Below are positions 1 to 7,180 of a stretch of 18,363 nt of DNA, one piece after another. Position 1 is the first letter of the stretch. Every line of letters begins with the position of its first letter. Origin of the DNA: an uncultured Clostridia bacterium (GTDB lineage: Bacteria > Bacillota > Clostridia > Christensenellales > DTU072); contig CAKRAY010000016.1 of assembly GCA_934296355.1 (NCBI GenBank), forward strand, positions 1 to 18,363, given 5' to 3'. The notes under the pieces are model-generated. The model had not been told where the DNA came from, ran no database searches, and saw only the letters and a list, made by a program, of their open reading frames with translations. Made by a program: the position numbers and the translations under genes.

Positions 1-94
1 CTGCGCCGTAACGGAAACAAAGGCTTCTCATTCCGCTGTCGCTGAACCCGGCGAGCGGAGCGAGTATAAGGTCGCTACCGTTATAAGTGATCAT
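1..94 (-). CDS. dus: tRNA-dihydrouridine synthase, N-terminal fragment (cut by window edge)
   Basis: Only the first 31 codons are present; the gene continues past the left edge. The predicted peptide begins MITYNGSDLILAPLAG and continues FSDSGMRSLCFRYGA. This is the hallmark start of the Dus/NifR3 family: an 'APMAGVTD'-like FMN-binding strand followed by the 'R.lc..~GA' helix. Dus enzymes reduce uridine to dihydrouridine in the tRNA D-loop, using FMN and NADPH. The ATG overlaps the mazG stop codon as ATGA, so translation is probably coupled. A GAGG ribosome site sits 7 bases upstream, inside the mazG tail. The subtype (DusB or another) cannot be told from 31 residues. The family call is firm because the motif sits at the expected distance from the start, but domain completeness is unknown. 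Confidence 0.8.
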   Translation of the reverse strand, partial: MITYNGSDLILAPLAGFSDSGMRSLCFRYGA

Positions 95-1104
95 AACTTG
101 TCCTCGCGTTCGATTTTCTTCGCTTCGCAATAGAGTTCTTCCATTTCGCCGAGCGACATGTCTTCTATCTTTTTACCTTGTTCCTCGGCTTTTTGCAAAA
201 CGTAGCGAAACCTCTTTTCAAACCTATTAGACGTACCGAAAAGAGCGACTTCCGGGTCGATATTGTTCATTCTCAAAACGTTTACCACGCTAAAAAGCAT
301 ATCTCCCGCTTCTTTTTCTCTTTCTTCTCCGGAAGCGTGGACGAACTCGTCGATTTCTTCGTAAATTTTATCTATCGCTTGCTTTTCGTCGGCGAAGTCG
401 AAACCAGTCTTTTTTATGATTTTTTGAACTTTATAAGCGCGTTGCAATGCGGTAAAAGTCGACGGAACGACGTCGAGTTTGTCTTGCACGCTTTTTTGAC
501 GCTTTTCTTTGGCTTTTGCCTGTTCCCAAAATTTCAACGCGTCGGCAGCGTCGAGAGCCTTGTCTTTACCGAATATATGAGTGTGTCTGAAAATGAGTTT
601 TTTACAAAGCGCGGTAATGACGTCGGAAGTGTCGAACCTGCCGTCTTTTTCGGTCATAACCGAACAAAAAGTGCCTTGCAGAATCACGTCGCCGCATTCT
701 TCGCGCATTTTTTCGTCGTCGTTTAAGTCTATCGCTTCGATGAGTTCGTACGCTTCTTCTATGATATTCGTCCTTATCGAACCGGGCGTTTGCGCTTTGT
801 CCCACGGACAACCGTCCGGGTCGAGAAGTCTATGTATGATTTCAAGTAGGTCATCGTACGAATACTTTTCTTTATTAAACAAATCTATCGGAGGGATTAT
901 TACGTACCCGTCGCCGCGTTCCGTTTTCGCGTCGCCGTAAATTTTCTTTATCTTTTCCGCCACCGCTTGTTCGTCGGTCACGTCGGTTATCACGTTGGTT
1001 ACGTTATGGTCGGCGGAGCGATAGACTCTTTTAAGAAAATCGCTTTGCGTATACAGCGCGTACGATTCCAAATTCGACAGTTTATTCCGGAGTTCTCGAT
1101 TCAT
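91..1104 (-). CDS. mazG: MazG-type nucleoside triphosphate pyrophosphohydrolase with short N-terminal extension
   Basis: A 337-residue protein with the two tandem all-alpha MazG domains of the house-cleaning enzymes that hydrolyse (d)NTPs to monophosphate and pyrophosphate. The first domain starts at DPDGCPWDKAQT (about residues 95-106). Its Mg-binding acidic motifs are EEAYE (116-120) and EECGD (135-139). The second domain carries YEEIDE (248-253) and KEAGD (264-268). The start was moved 7 codons in from the longest frame, because an AAAGGAG site lies 6 bases before the ATG at 1104. The gene overlaps the flippase upstream by 23 bases and dus downstream by 4. In Bacillus YabN a tetrapyrrole-methylase-like domain of about 200 residues precedes MazG; here only about 85 residues precede it, with no S-adenosylmethionine-binding glycine motif. 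This may be a worn remnant of that domain. Confidence 0.93.
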   Translation of the reverse strand: MNRELRNKLSNLESYALYTQSDFLKRVYRSADHNVTNVITDVTDEQAVAEKIKKIYGDAKTERGDGYVIIPPIDLFNKEKYSYDDLLEIIHRLLDPDGCPWDKAQTPGSIRTNIIEEAYELIEAIDLNDDEKMREECGDVILQGTFCSVMTEKDGRFDTSDVITALCKKLIFRHTHIFGKDKALDAADALKFWEQAKAKEKRQKSVQDKLDVVPSTFTALQRAYKVQKIIKKTGFDFADEKQAIDKIYEEIDEFVHASGEEREKEAGDMLFSVVNVLRMNNIDPEVALFGTSNRFEKRFRYVLQKAEEQGKKIEDMSLGEMEELYCEAKKIEREDKL

Positions 1105-2659
1105 ATTTATCTCCTTTAACGGCATTGTTTATTTTTATCAATATCTTTGAAAAAGGCATCGAGGTCAGTTCTTCTTTTGTAAATAAGCCCAAACTCATTA
1201 CGGCGAGGAAATATACGAGCAAGCCGCACGCGCCTATTATTATCAAAGAAGCGATACTCGTTTGCACTTTTATGCTCATCAGCATAAACATACCCATTAT
1301 AACACCGCAAACGCCCGATAGACCAGCGTTTTTTACAAACTCTCTGCCCGAACCGACAAAAAAGGCAAAATATATCGATATTATCACTCCGCTGAGTCCG
1401 TAGCCGATAACCGCCGCCACCGCGCTGCCGATAATTCCCGTTTTCGGCGTCAAAGCGACCGTCAAGACGAGTTTTAACGCCATACAGCCCGACAATACGA
1501 ACACGGGTACTTTCGCTCTTTGTAAACCTTGCAACATCGACGAGTATATTTGGAACACGCTTAGCGATATGACGCTGAAAGAGTTTATCGTAAGTAAAGT
1601 CGTGGCAAGCGCGACTTTTTCCTCGCCGATTCTCGGATAAAGCGTGCTTATGATGCCTTTACCCATAAAGATATATAGAAACACGAACGGTACGCCCAGA
1701 ATTAAAGTGAGTTTTATCGCAGTATTGGCTTTTTCTATAATAAACTCCGCGTCGCGTTTTTGTCTACCCTCAACCATTTGCGGCGTTACTGCTATACCGA
1801 GCGTAATACATATCATAACGGGTAAGTTTATAAGCGGCGTGACTATACCGCTCCACACTCCGTACTCGCTAATCGCGTCGGCGCTACCGCCCCATCTGAG
1901 CAAATTGGCGATAACCACGCTATCGATAAACTGCGACGCGGGCAATATCATTCCGCAAACGATAAGCGGCACGGCTATTTTGGCGATTTGCTTTACGGTT
2001 TCCTTTTCCTCTTTGAGTTTTACTTTGGTAAAGCCCTTTTCTTTGACGAAAAAGAATATCGCCATAATGATAAGCGTTACCGCTTCACTCGCAGTTACGC
2101 CCAAGAGCGCGCCCGCGACGGCGTATTTCAAACCGAATTTTTTTAACGCCGCGGTAAGCGTCAGTCCCACGGCGAGTTTTACTACGCCTTCGGTAATTTG
2201 ACTTATCGAACTCGGCGTAAGATTATTGTGCCCCATAAACCAACCGCGGAACGCGCTGATCAGAGTCACGATAAGTATCGCGGGCGCGATGGATAAGTGT
2301 CCTATAAAAGCGTCCTCGGACTGTAAAAGCGACAAGGGATACGCAATGATAAGCATAACCGCCGAACCCACAAGTCCGACGAAAAACACCGTTTTCGCCG
2401 CCACCGAGAAGACTTTTTTCGCGCCGTCCGCATCCCCCACGCTTGCCTTTTCGCTCACCGATATGGATATTGCGTTAGGAACCGCGCCGCTCGCGAGCGT
2501 AAGCAGTAAGGCGAACACGGGATATACGAACTGGTATACGCCCATTCCCTCCGCGCCCAAAGCGTTGGCGAGCGGTATTCTATATATCGCGCCTAAAACT
2601 TTGGCGATTACCACGCTTAAAGCAAGCACTCCCGCGCTAGTTATAAAAGACTTTTTCAT
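1082..2659 (-). CDS. SpoVB/YabM-like polysaccharide or lipid-linked-precursor flippase (MOP superfamily)
   Basis: A 525-residue, strongly hydrophobic protein with about 14 predicted membrane helices. It opens with KKSFITSAGVLALS and continues AKVLGAIYRIPLA, the typical start of stage V sporulation protein B, YabM and related MurJ-class exporters of the MOP/MATE superfamily. Family members flip undecaprenyl-linked peptidoglycan or polysaccharide precursors across the membrane, and SpoVB is needed for spore cortex formation. The segments GNALGAEGMGVYQ-like (near residue 40) and FRGWFMGHNNLTP (about 137-150) are family-typical. It starts 7 bases after the spoVT stop with only a weak ribosome site, suggesting re-initiation from spoVT, and overlaps mazG by 23 bases. 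The order matches Bacillus spoVT-yabM-yabN. Substrate cannot be read from sequence, so a general cell-wall or capsule role is equally possible. Confidence 0.87.
   Translation of the reverse strand: MKKSFITSAGVLALSVVIAKVLGAIYRIPLANALGAEGMGVYQFVYPVFALLLTLASGAVPNAISISVSEKASVGDADGAKKVFSVAAKTVFFVGLVGSAVMLIIAYPLSLLQSEDAFIGHLSIAPAILIVTLISAFRGWFMGHNNLTPSSISQITEGVVKLAVGLTLTAALKKFGLKYAVAGALLGVTASEAVTLIIMAIFFFVKEKGFTKVKLKEEKETVKQIAKIAVPLIVCGMILPASQFIDSVVIANLLRWGGSADAISEYGVWSGIVTPLINLPVMICITLGIAVTPQMVEGRQKRDAEFIIEKANTAIKLTLILGVPFVFLYIFMGKGIISTLYPRIGEEKVALATTLLTINSFSVISLSVFQIYSSMLQGLQRAKVPVFVLSGCMALKLVLTVALTPKTGIIGSAVAAVIGYGLSGVIISIYFAFFVGSGREFVKNAGLSGVCGVIMGMFMLMSIKVQTSIASLIIIGACGLLVYFLAVMSLGLFTKEELTSMPFSKILIKINNAVKGDKYESRTPE
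1111..1117 (-). promoter_or_regulatory. Ribosome-binding site fixing the mazG start
   Basis: On the minus strand AAAGGAG is followed after 6 bases by the ATG at 1104. The longer reading frame starts inside or upstream of this site and has no ribosome site of its own, so the shorter start is preferred. Confidence 0.8.
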
Positions 2660-2666
2660 ATTTAAT

Positions 2667-3194
2667 TTACTCTATTCTGTTTACGAAAAAACTCGCGCCG
2701 ACTTCGAGAAGTTTTAATACGTTTTCGCCGCCGACGATGCCCTTTTCCGATATGAGCGCAATACTGCCGATACAATCTCCGCCGACGACCAAAGGCGACA
2801 CGACCATATCTTTATACTCGCTTTCGAGCGTTATTTTGAACGCGTCCTGTCCTCTTAAATACGCGCTCTTCCTACTTCTCAAAAAGTTTTCGAAAGTTTT
2901 CGTTATGCGCTTTCCCTCATACGCGCTTTTGTCGATTGCCGCCGCTATTACTTCGTCGGTGTCCGTAATCAAACAGTTATAGCCCGTATGTTTATACAAG
3001 ACTTCGACGTACTCTTTGGCGAGTTCCTTAAACGATTTTATCGTAGAGTACTTTTTCAAAACGAGCGTTTCTTCGTCGTTTACGAACACTTCGAGTTCTT
3101 CCCCCTCTTTCAAACGCATGGTTTTACGAATTTCTTTGGGAATTACCACTCTACCGAGTTCGTCGATTCTTCTTACTATTCCGGTTGTTTTCAT
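2667..3194 (-). CDS. spoVT: Stage V sporulation protein T, AbrB-family transcription regulator
   Basis: A 175-residue protein, close to the roughly 178 residues of Bacillus SpoVT. Residues 1-52 form an AbrB/MazE swapped-hairpin DNA-binding domain with the signature TGIVRRIDELGRVVIPKEIR. Residues from about 55 to the end form a GAF-like sensory domain. In endospore formers SpoVT modulates late forespore genes. The start was set at the ATG at 3194, which gives the canonical AbrB beginning and has AGGTG 9 bases upstream; the longest frame adds 17 unlikely residues. The gene heads a tight group with a SpoVB-like flippase and mazG, an order conserved in Bacillus. Its leader contains an imperfect inverted repeat that includes the ribosome site, which could allow autoregulation. 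An intact gene suggests a spore-forming lineage but does not prove that this organism sporulates. Confidence 0.93.
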   Translation of the reverse strand: MKTTGIVRRIDELGRVVIPKEIRKTMRLKEGEELEVFVNDEETLVLKKYSTIKSFKELAKEYVEVLYKHTGYNCLITDTDEVIAAAIDKSAYEGKRITKTFENFLRSRKSAYLRGQDAFKITLESEYKDMVVSPLVVGGDCIGSIALISEKGIVGGENVLKLLEVGASFFVNRIE

Positions 3195-3200
3195 ATTCAA

Positions 3201-3226
3201 TTTCACCTCGCTTTTAAGGTGTGAAA
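3201..3226 (-). promoter_or_regulatory. spoVT: Inverted repeat covering the spoVT ribosome-binding site
   Basis: Read on the minus strand, TTTCACACCT and AGGTGAAA are separated by the 8-base loop TAAAAGCG. They pair over 8 bases with a 2-base bulge. The right arm contains the AGGTG that serves as ribosome site for the spoVT ATG at 3194. In RNA this stem would hide the site; in DNA it could be an operator. That the pairing exists is seen in the sequence; its function is inference. Confidence 0.45.
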
Positions 3227-3234
3227 ACATTACG

Positions 3235-3264
3235 ATTCTATACAAAAAAAGGAAATAAAATCAG
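3235..3264 (-). promoter_or_regulatory. Weak candidate promoter for spoVT
   Basis: Minus-strand CTGATT followed after 18 bases by TAGAAT, preceded by a T-rich spacer, just downstream of the comEC stop. The -10 is good (5 of 6) but the -35 is poor (3 of 6). It does not resemble a sigma-G promoter convincingly. No terminator separates it from comEC, so read-through from upstream is equally possible. Confidence 0.3.
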
Positions 3265-4746
3265 TTAAACGCCGAAGCCGAAACAGAACATAGTTACCGC
3301 GCCGCAAATCGACGCCGAAACTATTCTTACTTTTTTATTCATTCTCATTCTCGGATTCAAGATAAGCATAAGAAGGACATAGAAAAACGCCGACGCGAAT
3401 CCGCCGGTTACGCCGATTTCCGCGCCCGGGAATTTTGAAATTAAAGTAGATATTTCTCTAATGAGCCAAATAGGATACTTTGCCGGGCGAAACATAATAC
3501 CCGCCATGCCGTGAATTCCGGTAGCCACGCCGCAAACGGAAATATACAAGAAAGTGACGGTAATAAGCGGCAAGATAATCAAGTTGCCGAGAACGGCAAA
3601 CGGCGCGAAACTTCCGAACGTACTCACCGAAACCGGCAATGTAAATACGGTTGCCGACACTGTAAGCGATACGGATTCGGCTACTATGCGGTAAAGTTTC
3701 GTTTTCAGTCTTCGGGTCAAGAACCTGTAAATAGGTTTTTGGAAAGTAAAGATTCCCGATACCGACGTAAAGGACATCCAAAACCCCACCGAAACGATTT
3801 CTTTGGGATTAAGCAACAAAATTAAAGCGGCGGCGAGCATAAGGCTCGTGTAGTCGTCGTTTTTCCTACGCGCCAAGACCGCCACGTTAGAAACCACGGT
3901 CATTATTATGGCGCGCTTTACGCCGGCGGGAAAGCCGGTAAGCAGTCCGTAGAACATAAGTAGTATTACGAGAATAATCAGTCGCGGCGCGGGTTTTACC
4001 CTAACGATTCTTAGTAACCCGTATATAAGCATCATCAAAAAGCCTATATGCAAACCGCTTAAAGCAAACGCGTGCGACAAGCCGGTCAAGCGGAAGTTTT
4101 CCGAGTCTTCGTAACTGAGTAACGCCTTTTCTCCGAGTATCAAACTTTCCACTATTCCGGCGTCTTCTTCGCTTAGATTTTCTTCTATTCTGCTACATAG
4201 TTTTTGCCGAAGTCTTTCGAAAAAGTCCGAATTGCCTTGTTTGACTTCGGAAACTTTACAATACGATATTTCGTAATATATCTCTTCGGAATAAGAATAC
4301 GCTTCGTCGCTTTCAAACGGGTCGAATTCGAGCGAATTAACGTTGCCCTTACCGACGATTATCTCTCCGACTTCGTAGGACGCGTTCTTTAATTTACATT
4401 TTCCGCGTATCTCCGCGCCGTCGAATACCAAGTCGTCAAGCAACACGTAGTTACTTGCTTTCTTACATACTCTACCCGAAAATTCGGAAACGTTTTCTAT
4501 CTCGCCGTCGTATGTAACCGCCCTATCCACGGTAAAAGCGGTAATGCCTATGCACACCGATATCGCTATGGCGGCGAATATTAAGTACTTTTTCCCGAAA
4601 AAAGATAAAACTATACCGCCGATCAAAAAGACCGACGGTATGATAATCGCAACGAGTAGATTACTATGCGCCAAACAGCCTATAAATACGCCGACAATAA
4701 TTCCGACGCAACAAAACATTAGCGGGCGTTTGGCAATCGATTTCAT
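3265..4746 (-). CDS. comEC: ComEC/Rec2-type competence membrane channel, lacking the C-terminal metallo-beta-lactamase domain
   Basis: A 493-residue polytopic membrane protein. Residues 1-75 form the N-terminal hydrophobic block, and about 80-165 a soluble DUF4131/OB-like domain. From about 215 on lies the Competence domain, with its signature FRLTGLSHAFALSGLHIGFL (218-237) and then multiple helices containing GFPAGVKRAIIM and NPKEIVSVGFWMSF. ComEC forms the inner-membrane channel for incoming single-stranded DNA during transformation. Full-length ComEC is usually about 700-800 residues and ends in a metallo-beta-lactamase-like nuclease domain; this protein stops after its last helices with a normal stop codon and no such domain, which is also absent in the 70 bases before spoVT. 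It starts 24 bases after the yhhN-like gene with no obvious ribosome site. Shorter ComEC forms are known, so it may still function with a separately encoded nuclease. Confidence 0.88.
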   Translation of the reverse strand: MKSIAKRPLMFCCVGIIVGVFIGCLAHSNLLVAIIIPSVFLIGGIVLSFFGKKYLIFAAIAISVCIGITAFTVDRAVTYDGEIENVSEFSGRVCKKASNYVLLDDLVFDGAEIRGKCKLKNASYEVGEIIVGKGNVNSLEFDPFESDEAYSYSEEIYYEISYCKVSEVKQGNSDFFERLRQKLCSRIEENLSEEDAGIVESLILGEKALLSYEDSENFRLTGLSHAFALSGLHIGFLMMLIYGLLRIVRVKPAPRLIILVILLMFYGLLTGFPAGVKRAIIMTVVSNVAVLARRKNDDYTSLMLAAALILLLNPKEIVSVGFWMSFTSVSGIFTFQKPIYRFLTRRLKTKLYRIVAESVSLTVSATVFTLPVSVSTFGSFAPFAVLGNLIILPLITVTFLYISVCGVATGIHGMAGIMFRPAKYPIWLIREISTLISKFPGAEIGVTGGFASAFFYVLLMLILNPRMRMNKKVRIVSASICGAVTMFCFGFGV

Positions 4747-4770
4747 CTTAGGCGCGCGTGTTTTTTATTT

Positions 4771-5493
4771 TTATGCCATAAAGAACACGAAAGCGGCAAT
4801 ACATATTTGAGCGGCGTAGTAAAGCGTGTGGTTTATCACGCAAAGCGTCTTATCGTTGGGTCTGCCGCCGAAGTACATTTGCGTTAAAACCAAGTCGCTT
4901 AATAAGAACAATATAAATCCTACGCTTAATAGCGGTACGTGCGCGTTTACGGGTTTGCAAACGACCCACGCGGTAATGCCTATCGCCGTCATAAACAGCA
5001 GTATGAACGCGTAAATAACCGAATGTACGATAAACTTACCGAAGTTTAATTTTAACAATTTCTCGCCGCCGAAGATTATTGCGAAAGCGACTACCGCGGC
5101 TACCGCGATACATATACCGACGTGGCTCCATTTAAGCGTACCCGAAAAGTATATTATCATCGCTACGAAATAAAAAACGTGGCCGATTCCGAAACTCGCC
5201 ATTCCGCCGGTAAGATATATTCCCTCTTCTTCGGTTTTGGCGTAGATAACTTTTAAGTCGAGAACGATATCTCCTATCAAACCCATTACCAAACCCGCCA
5301 AAACGAACACGGAACAGTTCCTTACCTTGGTAGTATACATAGCGATTACCGCTATCATTATAAATCCAACTGAAGCGAGCGCTTTCAACAAACAAGCGAT
5401 AACTCCGCCTTTGGTGCTTTTCGCTCCCACGGTGACTCGCACGAACATAAATACCACGCTGAGCGCGGCGGCGATTATGATAGAAACAACCAT
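4771..5493 (-). CDS. YhhN/TMEM86-family membrane protein, probable lysoplasmalogenase
   Basis: A 240-residue protein with about 8 membrane helices. It carries the family's polar signature residues: GLIGDIVLDL (71-80), FGIGHVFY (101-108), LLSDLVLT (197-204) and NHTLYYAAQ (221-229). These match the GD..L, GH..Y, SD and H..Y.AQ motifs of YhhN/TMEM86. Characterised members hydrolyse the vinyl-ether bond of lysoplasmalogens, releasing an aldehyde and a glycerophospho-headgroup; plasmalogens are common in anaerobic Clostridia. An AAGGAG site 7 bases before the ATG overlaps the stop codon of the acyl ligase gene 11 bases upstream, so the two are almost certainly co-transcribed and coupled. Family assignment is good; the substrate is inferred from the family only. 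Confidence 0.82.
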   Translation of the reverse strand: MVVSIIIAAALSVVFMFVRVTVGAKSTKGGVIACLLKALASVGFIMIAVIAMYTTKVRNCSVFVLAGLVMGLIGDIVLDLKVIYAKTEEEGIYLTGGMASFGIGHVFYFVAMIIYFSGTLKWSHVGICIAVAAVVAFAIIFGGEKLLKLNFGKFIVHSVIYAFILLFMTAIGITAWVVCKPVNAHVPLLSVGFILFLLSDLVLTQMYFGGRPNDKTLCVINHTLYYAAQICIAAFVFFMA

Positions 5494-5504
5494 ACTAATT
5501 CTCC

Positions 5505-7097
5505 TTACTTTTTAGATTCTTCTTCCTCGTAATACCGATAATCCGTTTTTCCCATTCCGGTCAAACGCAATTCGCTTACTTGCGCTACGCTTCTCGGCAC
5601 GGCGTAAGGCAAAATCTTTTTCCTTACCGCGTCACAGATTTTTTGGCGAATCGAATTGTTAAGTTTAACCCCGTCATTCAAAATTACTAACAGTTTTATA
5701 CAAGGCTTACCGTTAATAACGGTACGCACGGCGCAAGAATTGGTCACTTCTTTAACCGAATTTGCCGCGTCCTCGACTTCTTGCGGGAAAATATTGACGC
5801 CGCCGATTTTCAACATACGTTTTCTTCTGCCTTTATAATACAAAGACCCGTCGTCGCCTAAATATCCTCTGTCGCCCGTGTTTAACCAAACTTTGCCGTT
5901 CTCGTCCGTTTCGAGCGAACTCTCTTCTTCGCCGAGATATCCGTCCATAACCGACGTACTGCAAATATAAATATCGCCTATCTCGCCGTTTGCGACCTCT
6001 TTGCCGTTTTCTTTTATTTTAACTTGCACGTTGTCGAGCGGTTGCCCTACCGTGCCGCCTTTTTTGCGGTCGAAGTTTATATGCGTTACGCTCGCGGTTT
6101 CGCTGAGTCCGAAACCTTGCACGCACTCGCCCTCGCCGTAACGTGAAAGAATTTCGTTTACTTGTTCCCACAGCGTGTCGTCGAGTTTATCGCCGCCGAC
6201 GAATATTTTAAGCGTCGCGTTCAAATGCTCACCCTCGAAGCCCTTAGTGGCAATCATTTTTCTAAGCATATTGGGAACGGCACATATAAGTTGCGGTTTA
6301 TGCGCGCGCATAGCCCGGACCGCGCTCTTTCCTTTGAACGCGGGGACCATTACGGTATGCCCGAAGTACATCATAAGGTGTACGCACACGCCCAAGCCGA
6401 ACCCGTGAAAAAGCGGAAGTATCATCAACATTCCGTCGCCTATCTTAGCGGCGGGAGTTTTTTCGAAATACTTATTTTTGATATTCAAAGCGAGTTCGTT
6501 AAGCGCGTAATTGCTTAAAATAACGGTTTTCGGCGCGCCCGTAGTGCCGCTGCTGTGTAAATAAATCGCCGTATCCGCCCCGTTCGTTTCTACCGGGATG
6601 GGTTCGGGTTTACAAAGCGCGTCCGTAAAGCGGACTTTCACGCCTTTTTTTTCGACCTTGCGGAACTGTTTACCAACCGCGGGTTTACCTATCGCATAAG
6701 TTAAAATGTTGCAAATAATCGCGTTTACGCCGTTTTTTTCTAAGTTCTTATCCATTTCGCGATAACTCATGGCGTATGTAAAAATCCACTCGGTACGGCT
6801 TTCTTTCGCTATTTTAAGTAGCGCGTCCACGCCGATTTTGGGATGAACGACGTTCGCTATCGCGCCGATTTTGTTTATCGCGTACAAAGCGATTATTCCT
6901 TGGGGAATATTGGGCAAGCATATAATTACGCTATCGCCCTTCCTTACGCCTTGTTTATACAGATAAGTAGCTACGCCGTCTATCGCTTTGAACAGGTAAT
7001 CGGCGCGCAAAACGCTGTTAAAATATACTATTTTGCGTTGTTTTGAATCTTTGACGGATTCTTTAATAAACTCCGTCATCGATTTCCGCGTATTCAT
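5505..7097 (-). CDS. AMP-forming acyl-CoA synthetase/ligase (ANL superfamily)
   Basis: A 530-residue adenylate-forming enzyme with all core motifs. The phosphate-binding loop is YLHSSGTTGAPKTVILSN (179-196), the aromatic/ATP motif QGFGLSETAS (327-336), the ribose-binding LNTGDRGYLGDDG (405-417), the hinge YKGRRKRMLKIGGVNIFPQEVE (421-442), and the catalytic lysine K517 lies in GMGKTDYRYYE. Such enzymes activate a carboxylic acid as acyl-AMP and usually transfer it to CoA or a carrier protein. No carrier domain is fused, and acyl specificity cannot be read. It is followed closely by the lysoplasmalogenase-like gene, suggesting fatty-acid or membrane-lipid turnover. There is no clear ribosome site before this ATG; a perfect hairpin ends 11 bases upstream. 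A second in-frame ATG at codon 7 (position 7079) is a possible alternative start. Confidence 0.88.
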   Translation of the reverse strand: MNTRKSMTEFIKESVKDSKQRKIVYFNSVLRADYLFKAIDGVATYLYKQGVRKGDSVIICLPNIPQGIIALYAINKIGAIANVVHPKIGVDALLKIAKESRTEWIFTYAMSYREMDKNLEKNGVNAIICNILTYAIGKPAVGKQFRKVEKKGVKVRFTDALCKPEPIPVETNGADTAIYLHSSGTTGAPKTVILSNYALNELALNIKNKYFEKTPAAKIGDGMLMILPLFHGFGLGVCVHLMMYFGHTVMVPAFKGKSAVRAMRAHKPQLICAVPNMLRKMIATKGFEGEHLNATLKIFVGGDKLDDTLWEQVNEILSRYGEGECVQGFGLSETASVTHINFDRKKGGTVGQPLDNVQVKIKENGKEVANGEIGDIYICSTSVMDGYLGEEESSLETDENGKVWLNTGDRGYLGDDGSLYYKGRRKRMLKIGGVNIFPQEVEDAANSVKEVTNSCAVRTVINGKPCIKLLVILNDGVKLNNSIRQKICDAVRKKILPYAVPRSVAQVSELRLTGMGKTDYRYYEEEESKK

Positions 7098-7108
7098 AAT
7101 GTTTAACT

Positions 7109-7136
7109 AAGCGTTACGAAACGCGTCGTAACGCTT
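7109..7136 (-). promoter_or_regulatory. Perfect 10-bp inverted repeat between the PAP2 gene and the acyl ligase
   Basis: Arms AAGCGTTACG and CGTAACGCTT pair perfectly around an 8-base loop. On the minus strand the hairpin is preceded by an A-run but followed by AGTTAAACATT, a poor T-tract, and then directly by the ligase ATG. On the plus strand it is followed by TTTTTA. It could be a weak (bidirectional) terminator after the PAP2 gene, or an operator or leader hairpin controlling the ligase. The repeat is certain; its role is undecided. Confidence 0.6.
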
Positions 7137-7180
7137 TTTACTCCCGAAATATTTTTTATGCGCTTATCGCGCGTTCGACG

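Noticed and set aside
178..726. Plus-strand open frame of 182 codons opposite mazG, and many similar plus-strand frames
   Set aside because: They lie antisense to well-supported genes, have no ribosome sites or family motifs, and have low-complexity composition typical of shadow frames.
3195..3245. Longer spoVT reading frame starting at 3245
   Set aside because: The extra 17 residues precede the canonical AbrB start, and the ribosome site AGGTG lies within them, 9 bases before the ATG at 3194.
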